Source of the DNA: Chitinophagaceae bacterium
Lineage (GTDB): Bacteria > Bacteroidota > Bacteroidia > Chitinophagales > Chitinophagaceae
Direction of reading: 5' to 3'
NCBI GenBank assembly: GCA_016720775.1
Contig: JADKJX010000003.1
Coordinates: 310,001 to 374,000 of the forward strand
DNA length: 64,000 nucleotides
The number at the start of each line of letters is the position of its first letter. The first letter of the stretch is position 1. The translations under genes were made by a program, and so were the position numbers. The notes under the pieces are model-generated. The model was not told the DNA's origin. It saw only the letters and a list, made by a program, of their open reading frames with translations, and made no database searches. Shown one piece after another: positions 37,417 to 45,273 of this stretch.

Positions 37417-37424
37417 CAAAGGTA
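37417..37424 (-). promoter_or_regulatory. -7 element directly before guaB
   Basis: TACCTTTG on the minus strand matches TAnnTTTG and ends 3 nt before the guaB ATG. The DNA upstream is the AT-rich repeat at 37433-37463; no TTG -33 element is visible. Confidence 0.55.
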
Positions 37425-37432
37425 GGGCAGGG

Positions 37433-37463
37433 GATTAAAAATTAAAAATTAAAAAATTAAAAA
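37433..37463. repeat. AT-rich tandem repeat (ATTAAAA units)
   Basis: GATTAAAAATTAAAAATTAA and further ATTAAAA units fill the gap between the dprA stop and the guaB promoter. Related units occur at about 35885-35912 and inside the signal-peptide regions at 35785-35825 and 40505-40545. Confidence 0.85.
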
Positions 37464-37464
37464 T

Positions 37465-38571
37465 TCAGGCAAGCTTATACAGTTTACCAGGCAGGCTTAT
37501 GATCACATTCTGCATCTCCAGCATGAGCAGGGCAGTTGCCACGGAGCTGCTGCTTAAGCCACTCTTGAAATAGAGTTCATCTATCTGTATGCTTTCCTGC
37601 TGCTGTAAAATTTCCACCACGATCTTTTCATCGGGTGATAGTTCAATAAATAATTCACGTTGCTTTTTTTCATGTCCTGAGCGAAGCCGAACGGACCAGT
37701 TCATGAATTCGAGAAAATCTTCTGCTGAATTTATCAATGCGGCTTTATTGTTTTTGATGAGATAGTTACAGCCTTCACTTTTCGCATCATTCGTTCGGCC
37801 GGGAATGGCGAACACGTCTTTGTTGTATCCATTGCCCAATTCGGCGGTGATGAGTGAGCCGCCCTTCCTGCCGCTTTCAATTACGATCACGGCATCGCAC
37901 ATGCCGGCAACAATGCGGTTTCGTTTTGGAAAATTCTGTTTGTCGGGATTGCTGTTGCTTATGAATTCAGTCAGTAAGCCTCCCTGCCCGGTAATTTGTT
38001 TGGCCAGCGATTTGTTTTGTTCGGGATAGATGCGGTCAAGCCCGTGTGCTAACACCGCAATGGTCTGTAAATTATTTTTCAGCGCTGCCTTGTGTGCAAT
38101 GGTATCTATGCCGAATGCCAGTCCGCTTACCACCAGTACATTTTCTGACTGCAGGCTTTCAATGAATTTTTCGCAGACCATTTTTCCGTAAGAAGAATTA
38201 TTTCTTGTGCCGACGATAGAGATAATTTTAGAAGTATTCAGATCGGCATTGCCGCGGTAATAAAGTAAGGAGGGAGAATCAAAACAGTTCAATAAACGCT
38301 TTGGATAATCTTTGTTCGTTATAAAAAGGGGAGTGATCTTGTATTTCTCAATGAATTTTATTTCTTCTTCGGAGCTGGTAAAGTCGGAAAAATCTTTGAT
38401 CGATCCTGCACGAATGGTCCCGATGCCTTCGATCTTTTCCAGTTCTTTTTTCTTTGCTTTAAAAACAGCATGAGCATCGCCGTAAATATTGATCAGTGCT
38501 TTGGCGTGTATGTCGCCGATATTGGGCACCAGGGTGAGGGCGATCTGGTAGAGCAGGTCGTTGGGCATCAT
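37465..38571 (-). CDS. dprA: DNA processing protein DprA
   Basis: Loads RecA on incoming single-stranded DNA during natural transformation. The Rossmann-like core has ISIVGTRNNSSYGKMV, VVSGLAFGIDTIAHKAAL, GLDRIYPEQN, NFPKRNRIVAGMCDAVIVIESGRKGGSLITAELG and GRTNDAKSEGCNYLI. An HhH/SAM-like N-terminal region (LVPNIGDIHAKALI) and a winged-helix C-terminus (VEILQQQESIQIDELYFKSG) are present. I chose the ATG at 38571. The frame extends to 38598, but the added residues (MTNDHCPMT) come from a repeat of the ACCAATGACCATTG kind. A linker near residue 300 (WSVRLRSGHEKK) is encoded by DNA matching the CCTGAGCGAAGNCGAA dispersed repeat. Confidence 0.95.
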   Translation of the reverse strand: MMPNDLLYQIALTLVPNIGDIHAKALINIYGDAHAVFKAKKKELEKIEGIGTIRAGSIKDFSDFTSSEEEIKFIEKYKITPLFITNKDYPKRLLNCFDSPSLLYYRGNADLNTSKIISIVGTRNNSSYGKMVCEKFIESLQSENVLVVSGLAFGIDTIAHKAALKNNLQTIAVLAHGLDRIYPEQNKSLAKQITGQGGLLTEFISNSNPDKQNFPKRNRIVAGMCDAVIVIESGRKGGSLITAELGNGYNKDVFAIPGRTNDAKSEGCNYLIKNNKAALINSAEDFLEFMNWSVRLRSGHEKKQRELFIELSPDEKIVVEILQQQESIQIDELYFKSGLSSSSVATALLMLEMQNVIISLPGKLYKLA

Positions 38572-38641
38572 AGTCATTGGGCAATGGTCATTGGTCATTA
38601 GTCAATGGTCATTGCGATGAGCGGCAATGATAAAAAACTAT

Positions 38642-40576
38642 TTAATTGCTGATGACGGAAAGTTCTGTCCGGCGGTTGAGGGATTTCCCTTTTTCGGTAG
38701 CATTATCGGCCACGGGTTTGCCAGCGCCAAAGCCTTTATAGCTCAATCGTTGGATATTGATGCCCTTGTTCAGTAAGTATCCAACCACCGCTTTTGCCCG
38801 GTTATTGGATAGCAGGAGGTTGTCTTTATCCTGGCCCACGTTATCGGTATGGCCATCAATCTGGATCTTCAATTTGGGATTATCGTTCAGCAACATCACC
38901 AGCTTATCCAGTTCACCGGTTGATTCCGGTTTCAGATCAAATTTCTTCGTATCGAAAAAGATATTTTTAAGAACAATGGTTGCGCCGGCTTCAATGGGTT
39001 GTAAGGGAATATCCACGATGAATACCGAATCGGAATTATTTCCAAGCATGGAAAAATTATCTGAATAAAATAAATATCCTTTGCGGTTTACGTTGAATGC
39101 ATAATCTTTTCCAACAGGTAAAGTGACAAGATAATTCCCATCTTCATCCGTTTGCACTTTACTAATGAGGTTTTTAGTTTTTACATCGGTAAGTTCAACT
39201 GCTGATGGCAAACCTGCTTTGGTTTTTTTATCAAACACTTTTCCTTTTACCCATAATGTTTTTAATGGCCTGACGTCTTCTCTTAACTGAAAGGTATAAA
39301 TATCGAGCCCGCCTCTTGTATCGCCTCCATCACTGGCATAGTAAGCCGTTCTTCCATCGGCAGCAACAATTAATGATCCCTGGTCATCAATTGTGTTGAT
39401 GGGGTAGCCTAAATTCTCCGCCATTACCCAACTGCTGTCGTTTACTTTTTTGCTGAAAAAAAGATCGGTCATTCCGTAACCCATGTGGCCATTGCTGTTG
39501 AAATAAAGTGTTTCATTATCTGCGTGCATAAAGGGACAGCTTTCATCGCCGCTTGTATTAACCGCTTCGCCTAAATTTTCGGGGCGGCTCCACTTGCCAT
39601 TTTGCAAACGATGCGTTACCCAGATATCCCTTCCGCCAAAACCACCGGCCATGCTGCTTGCAAAATACAGGTCTCTTTTATCGGGAGATAAAGATGGCGA
39701 TGATTCCCAGAAATCGGTATTAACCATTGGCCCCAGGTTCTGTGGTTCACTCCAGCCGTTGTTTGTTCTTACAGAAAAATAAAGATCGCAACTTCCCTGG
39801 CCTTCGGGATAGTTGCAGCCGGTAAAGACCAATAACTGCCCATCCTGCGAAATATTCTGTGCACCTTCATTCATGGTTGTATTTACTTTTCCACCCAACG
39901 ATTTAGCGGCACTCCATTTACCATTGATGAAATTGCTTTCATAAAAATCCTCGTCGTTGTTCACCCGCCGGGTAAAGATCATTTTACTGCCGTCGATGGT
40001 AAGCGATGGAAAATATTCCAGGGCAGAAGAATTGATGCTGTCGCCCAGGTTCTGCGGCGCAAAAACATAATCTTTGGACGGGTGTTTTTTTTCATACGCC
40101 ACTGCAAATTCATAAGTTGACCTGCGGTAGTTTGCTGCCTTAATGCTTTGTGGATTGAGTTTTGGATTGGATAGGAATTCATTCACGGCATCCAGTGCTT
40201 CCTGGAATTTACCAACACCTGCCAAAGAAATTGAGTAGGGGAGCAAATAAATTTTTGAATACACCGAATCCATCTGCCAGGCTGTTTTAAAATCTGAAAC
40301 AGAAGCCTGGTAATCTTTTAAGGCAGCATATATATTTGACCGGGTTAAAAAGGCATCCACGAGTTTAGGTTCGATCAACAGTGCTTCATTAATATGTTTT
40401 ATTGCTTCCGTATATTTTCCATCGGTGGCTTCTTCCACGGCCTGTCCGTACAGTTCACCTGCTTTTTGATTTACTTTACCGGGATCGTACCACTGTGCGG
40501 TGGTAATTAAGAATGAAAAATTAAAAATTAATAATGAAAAAAGTATGCGATGGATATATGATTTTTTGTTCTGCAT
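38642..40576 (-). CDS. PorE-like OmpA protein (TPR, PD40 propeller, CarboxypepD, OmpA)
   Basis: Architecture over 644 residues: a signal peptide (LFSLLIFNFSFLITTAQ), TPR repeats (about 30-150), a PD40/WD40-like propeller (about 170-430; repeats with YFPSLTIDGSKMIF, ESSPSLSPDKRDLYFAS, LYFNSNGHMGYGMTDLF), a carboxypeptidase regulatory-like domain (about 440-525) and a C-terminal OmpA domain (IFFDTKKFDLKPES, IQIDGHTDNVGQDKDN, LSNNRAKAVVGYL). This order is that of PorE, the T9SS protein that binds peptidoglycan. There is no lipobox after the signal peptide, unlike classical PorE. Several such paralogues can exist in one genome, so a T9SS role is probable, not certain. Confidence 0.9.
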   Translation of the reverse strand: MQNKKSYIHRILFSLLIFNFSFLITTAQWYDPGKVNQKAGELYGQAVEEATDGKYTEAIKHINEALLIEPKLVDAFLTRSNIYAALKDYQASVSDFKTAWQMDSVYSKIYLLPYSISLAGVGKFQEALDAVNEFLSNPKLNPQSIKAANYRRSTYEFAVAYEKKHPSKDYVFAPQNLGDSINSSALEYFPSLTIDGSKMIFTRRVNNDEDFYESNFINGKWSAAKSLGGKVNTTMNEGAQNISQDGQLLVFTGCNYPEGQGSCDLYFSVRTNNGWSEPQNLGPMVNTDFWESSPSLSPDKRDLYFASSMAGGFGGRDIWVTHRLQNGKWSRPENLGEAVNTSGDESCPFMHADNETLYFNSNGHMGYGMTDLFFSKKVNDSSWVMAENLGYPINTIDDQGSLIVAADGRTAYYASDGGDTRGGLDIYTFQLREDVRPLKTLWVKGKVFDKKTKAGLPSAVELTDVKTKNLISKVQTDEDGNYLVTLPVGKDYAFNVNRKGYLFYSDNFSMLGNNSDSVFIVDIPLQPIEAGATIVLKNIFFDTKKFDLKPESTGELDKLVMLLNDNPKLKIQIDGHTDNVGQDKDNLLLSNNRAKAVVGYLLNKGINIQRLSYKGFGAGKPVADNATEKGKSLNRRTELSVISN

Positions 40577-40653
40577 CTGGATATGATCAATGAGTGAAGT
40601 TAGAACGAAAACAAAGCCGTTTTATTTTTTATGCAGAATTATAACATATCCTT

Positions 40654-41277
40654 CTAAGGCACATTGATGTACTTGTGTATCTGCAGGGATAGTTCCCATT
40701 GCGGATGCTGCTTGATGTATTCAATGATCATCGGCGTTACAACAGTTGCTTTATCCCATTCCGGTTGCAGGTATAATTTGCAATTTGGTGAAACCAATGC
40801 GGCATATTGTTCGGCCCATTCAAGATCAGATTTGTTAAACACCACCACTTTCAGTTCATTGGCAAGGGGAAGGATCTGCGGCAACGGTGCTTTGAATTTT
40901 TTGGGAGATAAGCAGATCCAGTTCCAGGATCCACTTAATGAATGAGCGCCGGATGTTTCAATATTTGTTTCAAAACCTTTTGACTGTAATGCTGCGGTGA
41001 GCGCATCCAAATTATGCATCAATGGCTCACCCCCCGTGATAACTACCAGCCTGGCCGGAGTCTGTTCAATATTAAATATCAAATCTTCGATCTTCAATAC
41101 CGGATGTTTCTCTGCATCCCAGCTATCTTTTACATCGCACCATACGCAACCAACATCGCATCCGCCAAGCCGGATGAAGTATGCCGCTTTTCCCTGGTGA
41201 TATCCTTCTCCCTGCAGGGTATAGAAATGTTCCATTACCGGAAGAGAAGTTGCGCCTGTATCTTTTAACTGGGTCAT
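40654..41277 (-). CDS. queE: 7-carboxy-7-deazaguanine synthase QueE
   Basis: Radical SAM enzyme that contracts 6-carboxy-tetrahydropterin to 7-carboxy-7-deazaguanine on the way to queuosine. The cluster ligands are Cys40, Cys44 and Cys47 (GGCDVGCVWC), a C-x3-C-x2-C pattern with the substrate-binding FYTLQGEGYHQGKAAYFIR before it. SAM-binding VVITGGEPLMHN and ETSGAHSLSG follow. Length of 207 residues is normal. Other que genes are not in the window. folD starts upstream on the same strand but a gap of 25 nt separates the folD stop from this ATG, so they are probably an operon. Confidence 0.95.
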   Translation of the reverse strand: MTQLKDTGATSLPVMEHFYTLQGEGYHQGKAAYFIRLGGCDVGCVWCDVKDSWDAEKHPVLKIEDLIFNIEQTPARLVVITGGEPLMHNLDALTAALQSKGFETNIETSGAHSLSGSWNWICLSPKKFKAPLPQILPLANELKVVVFNKSDLEWAEQYAALVSPNCKLYLQPEWDKATVVTPMIIEYIKQHPQWELSLQIHKYINVP

Positions 41278-41302
41278 TGTACTTGAAGAGAAAAAAATAT
41301 AC

Positions 41303-42181
41303 TTACCTGTATTTGTTTTCGCAGGCAGTGAATGTGTTCATCAATAATGCGGCGATGGTCATTAATCCCACGCCACCCGGAACCGGGGTTATGTAACTGC
41401 ATTTGGGAGAAACGTTTGCAAAATCAACATCGCCTTTGATGGCAAAGCCCGATTTTTTTGTTGCATCCGGTACCCGGGTAATGCCCACATCAATCACAAC
41501 GGCATCTTCTTTCACCATATCTTCTTTTAAAAATTCAGGGATGCCTAATGCCGCAACAATAATATCTGCCTGCAAACAAATTTCTTTCAGGTTTTTTGTG
41601 CGGCTGTGACAAACCGTTACGGTGCAATTGCCGGGATACGTATTCCGGCTTAACAAAATACTGATGGGCCTGCCTACAATATTACTGCGGCCGATCACCA
41701 CGGCATGCTTACCGCTGGTTTCAATTTTATAATGCTCCAGCATCAGCATAATTCCATAAGGTGTTGCCGGAATAAAAGTGGGTAATCCCTGCACCAGTTT
41801 TCCAATGCTTACCGGATGAAACCCATCCACGTCCTTATCGGGGTGAATGATATTGATGATGGTTTCTTCATTGATCTGTTTGGGTAATGGCAACTGAACC
41901 AAAATGCCATCTACATCCTCATCATTATTCAGCTTTTCAATGGCAGTGATCAATTCATTTTCTGAAATAGTTTCATCAAGACGAATGAGCGTGCTTTTAA
42001 ATCCCACTTCTTCGCAATTCTTTACTTTACTGGCCACATAGGTTTCGCTGGCGCCATTGCTGCCAACCAGGACGGCTGCCAGGTGCGGTGTTTTTTTACC
42101 CTCTTTTTTGAAGAGGATCACTTTTCCTTTTACGTTTTCTTTAACCGATTGGGAAACGATCTTGCCATCTAAAATTTGCAT
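41303..42181 (-). CDS. folD: Bifunctional methylenetetrahydrofolate dehydrogenase / cyclohydrolase
   Basis: Interconverts 5,10-methylene-, methenyl- and 10-formyl-tetrahydrofolate. From the ATG at 42181 (MQILDGKIVSQSVKENV) it has 292 residues. Family motifs: VGSNGASETYVASKVKNCEEVG (the YxxxKxK catalytic region), DEDVDGILVQLPLPKQI, HPDKDVDGFHP, VIGRSNIVGRPISILL and TPVPGGVGLMTIAALL. The next five residues upstream in the longest frame come from the promoter region and are not used. A -7 element ends 4 nt before the ATG. Confidence 0.97.
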   Translation of the reverse strand: MQILDGKIVSQSVKENVKGKVILFKKEGKKTPHLAAVLVGSNGASETYVASKVKNCEEVGFKSTLIRLDETISENELITAIEKLNNDEDVDGILVQLPLPKQINEETIINIIHPDKDVDGFHPVSIGKLVQGLPTFIPATPYGIMLMLEHYKIETSGKHAVVIGRSNIVGRPISILLSRNTYPGNCTVTVCHSRTKNLKEICLQADIIVAALGIPEFLKEDMVKEDAVVIDVGITRVPDATKKSGFAIKGDVDFANVSPKCSYITPVPGGVGLMTIAALLMNTFTACENKYR

Positions 42182-42185
42182 GGGG

Positions 42186-42193
42186 CAAAAATA
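42186..42193 (-). promoter_or_regulatory. -7 element directly before folD
   Basis: TATTTTTG on the minus strand fits TAnnTTTG and lies 4 nt from the ATG. No convincing -33 TTG is visible. Confidence 0.45.
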
Positions 42194-42263
42194 CACAACT
42201 ATTGGTTGATTTTCTCCTGCCAGTCAGTAAGCGGTTAACTATTTTGTTTTTATAATCTTAAAG

Positions 42264-43087
42264 ATGAAAATTGGTTTCCTATTACTAACTGGTCTGTTCA
42301 ATCTTTCATCAGCCGCTGCACAATCACTCCGGTATTCTATTTCGCAACCCTATGCCGGTTTATCTGCTTATAGCAGGGAACAGATTGATGCCTTGTCTTT
42401 TACCGGTAACCAGGCCGCACTTGCGCAAACGGAACATGCAGGCATTGGTGTATTTGGCGAAAGGCGGTTCATGCTTAAAGAAACAAGTGTTTATACATTG
42501 GGCGCTGCATTTCCTACCCGGTTGGGCAATTTTGGAGTACAACTTAATTATGCCGGCTTTAAAAATTTCAATGAAAATAAGATCGGCCTGGCTTATGCCA
42601 GAAAGTTGGGCAAGATGATCGATGTGGGTGTTCAATTTAATTATTATAGTTACCGGGTCCCGGCTTACGGAAATGCTTCATCAATAAATTTTGAAATAGG
42701 AGCGATGATGCATTTGACAAATAAGCTGAATGCGGGTATTCATGTTTATAATCCGGTGGGTGGAAACATAAATAAGGACAAGGCCGAAAAGCTTGCCTCA
42801 TCTTACAAACTTGGTTTTGGTTATGATGCTTCGGATAAATTTTTATCGGGGCAGAAATAATTAAGGAAGAAGATAAAGCAGTTAATGTAATTGCGGGGTT
42901 GCAATACCAGTTTGCAAAACAATTTTTTGTCAGGGCTGGTTTTGTCAGCGAATCTGCTTCGGGGTATGCAGGTGCCGGTGTTGGATGGCGGAATTTACTA
43001 CTGGATATTTCATCCGGTTATCATCCGCAGCTTGGTTTTTCTCCGGGCGTTTTATTGATCATGAATTTTAAAGGAAAGAAGGAATGA
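42264..43087 (+). CDS. Outer-membrane beta-barrel protein (frameshifted)
   Basis: The first frame (42264-42860) has a signal peptide (MKIGFLLLTGLFNLSSAAAQ) and alternating strands of a small barrel (LGNFGVQLNYAGFKNFNENKIGLAYARKLG split over two strands, GVQFNYYSYRVPAYG). It stops after FLSGQK. Dropping into the next frame at the GGGG run (42848-42851) continues the protein without gap: AEIIKEEDKAVNVIAGLQYQFAKQFFVRAGF to the end at 43087. One missing G would restore a product of about 274 residues. The style resembles PorV/PorQ and PorP/SprF barrels of Bacteroidetes, but I cannot assign one. The last 4 nt (ATGA) overlap the start of the helix-hairpin-helix barrel gene, which suggests translational coupling. 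Confidence 0.78.
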
Positions 43088-45135
43088 AAAAGCTGTTTTT
43101 CATACTCAACTTTTTTTTTCTGTTTACAACGGTTCTTGCGCAGGTGGCAGAACCCGCCACAGAACAGCAGCTCGAAAACAATACAGCAAATAATGAAGAT
43201 GTTGAAACAGAAGATGATTCGTACCTGCAGCAGATGGAGCAGTTTTTGAAGGATCCTGTTAACCTTAATTCGGCGGATGAATCTCAACTGAAAGCGTTGC
43301 AACTGCTCACGCCACTGCAAATTCAGCATTTAATTTTGTACCGGAACCTGGTGGGTAAATTGATTGATATGTATGAACTGCAAGCCATACCAGGCTGGGA
43401 TCTGCAAACCATACAAAAACTGAGGCCATACATCTGTGTAAGTTTACAGGTTGATGTATTGGGAACATTAAAAAGCCGGTTAAGAAATGGCGAGCACCGT
43501 ATTTTAATACGAGGTTTACAGGTACTTGAAAGAGCAAAAGGATATTTACTTGATTCATCTTCTGCAACAAATTTTTATCCCGGTTCCCCACAAAAAATAA
43601 TGCTCCGGTATAAATATTCTTTCAAGGATCTTTTGCAATATGGCATTGTAGCAGAGAAGGATGCCGGCGAACAGTTTTTTAAAGGAAAACAAAAACAGGG
43701 ATTTGATTTTTACTCTTTTCATCTCTTTGTGAGAAGGACCGGGATCATTAAATCATTGGCGATCGGGGATTTTACAGTCAACCTTGGGCAGGGCTTAACC
43801 CAATGGCAAAACCTTGCCTTTAAAAAAAGTGCCGAGGTGTTGAACATTAAAAGAGAAGCCGATGTTTTACGGCCATATAATTCTGCGGGTGAAATAAATT
43901 TTCACCGGGGTATTGGAATAACCTTTGCTAAAAGGAAATGGCAGTTGACTGTATTTGCTTCTTATAAAAAGATCGATGCAAACTTTGTAGCCGACACTTC
44001 ACAGAATCATGATGATCACGTTTCATCACTGCAAACTTCCGGTTATCACCGTACCATAAGTGAAACAGATGATAAAGGCGCCCAGCGCCAACTGGCATTG
44101 GGCGGTAATTTGTCTTACCGCTATAAAAGACTGCATATTGGTATAAATGCGGTTCGGTACACCTTTAAATTGCCACTGGTCAGATCAACCGAACCCTATA
44201 ATAAGTATTCCCTTTCAGGAAACAGTTTTGGTAATTACAGTCTTGATTACAGTTATACTTTTAAAAACGTTCACTTTTTTGGAGAAGCCGCTTTTACATC
44301 GTCATTTGATAAAGCATTTGTAAATGGTTTGATGCTTTCAGTTTCATCAGCTGTTGATATGAGTTTATTATACCGGAATATTTCGCGATCCTACCAATCA
44401 CTTTATACATCTGCATTTACAGAAAGTACTTCTCCAACGAATGAAAGGGGCTTATTCGTTGGAATAACCATCAGGCCAGCCATGGATATCCGCATTGATG
44501 CCTATGCTGATCTTTACAAATTTCCCTGGCTAAGATACCGGGTGGATGCTCCATCAAATGGGTCAGATTACCTGGTTCAGCTTACTTATAAGCCCAACCG
44601 GCAACTGGAAATCTATACCCGGTATCATGCTGAATCAAAAGCCATCAATGCAAATCCGGGTAGTCTGCCTCTTTCCCCGATATTGCAACAGCCGAGGAAA
44701 AGCTGGCGAACACAGGTTAGTTGCAGAATAAACAGGGATATAACCCTTCGGAACAGGACCGAAATTACCTGGTTTGATAAAAATGGGTCTTTGCCCGAAC
44801 AGGGCTTCCTGATCTTTTTTGATCTGCTCTATAAACCAACCCTAAAACCATTTTCCGGTAACCTGCGCCTGCAATACTTTGAATCGGATGGTTACAACAG
44901 CCGGTTATATGCCTATGAAAATGACGTTCTTTATAGTTTTTCTATCCCGGTTTTTTATAATAAGGGCTATAGATATTATATAAATTTAAATTATGATTTA
45001 ACTGAAAAACTAACCCTCTGGCTCAGGTGGGCCCAAACCATTTATCGGGATAAAACACTTATTGGAAGCGGGCTTGACGAGATACAGGCTTTGCACAAAA
45101 GCGAATTAAAAGTGCAGGCATTGTATAAGTTTTAA
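43084..45135 (+). CDS. Outer-membrane barrel with ComEA-like helix-hairpin-helix N-terminus
   Basis: A 683-residue exported protein. Signal peptide: MKKLFFILNFFFLFTTVLAQ. Residues about 45-125 hold two HhH-like segments (DPVNLNSADESQLKALQLLTPLQIQ and GKLIDMYELQAIPGWDLQTIQKLRPYI, here abutting), the pattern of ComEA DNA-binding domains. The remaining 550 residues are alternating aromatic strands typical of a large outer-membrane barrel (IMLRYKYSFKDLLQYGIVAE, LTQWQNLAF, YRYYINLNYDLTEKLTLWLRW, final LKVQALYKF). HhH-plus-barrel proteins occur across Bacteroidetes with no established function that I know of. It is coupled to the small barrel gene in front of it. Confidence 0.85.
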   Translation: MKKLFFILNFFFLFTTVLAQVAEPATEQQLENNTANNEDVETEDDSYLQQMEQFLKDPVNLNSADESQLKALQLLTPLQIQHLILYRNLVGKLIDMYELQAIPGWDLQTIQKLRPYICVSLQVDVLGTLKSRLRNGEHRILIRGLQVLERAKGYLLDSSSATNFYPGSPQKIMLRYKYSFKDLLQYGIVAEKDAGEQFFKGKQKQGFDFYSFHLFVRRTGIIKSLAIGDFTVNLGQGLTQWQNLAFKKSAEVLNIKREADVLRPYNSAGEINFHRGIGITFAKRKWQLTVFASYKKIDANFVADTSQNHDDHVSSLQTSGYHRTISETDDKGAQRQLALGGNLSYRYKRLHIGINAVRYTFKLPLVRSTEPYNKYSLSGNSFGNYSLDYSYTFKNVHFFGEAAFTSSFDKAFVNGLMLSVSSAVDMSLLYRNISRSYQSLYTSAFTESTSPTNERGLFVGITIRPAMDIRIDAYADLYKFPWLRYRVDAPSNGSDYLVQLTYKPNRQLEIYTRYHAESKAINANPGSLPLSPILQQPRKSWRTQVSCRINRDITLRNRTEITWFDKNGSLPEQGFLIFFDLLYKPTLKPFSGNLRLQYFESDGYNSRLYAYENDVLYSFSIPVFYNKGYRYYINLNYDLTEKLTLWLRWAQTIYRDKTLIGSGLDEIQALHKSELKVQALYKF

Positions 45136-45273
45136 CATTTTTCGGGTGAAATGCAGCTATTTGAAACCACTGCTTGTCCTATATAGGAGATGAAATACGA
45201 GGCAAATTAATTTAACATTATTTTGACGTTAAGAAATTATCCTTATTTTTACACATCATTAAACTCAATCTAA

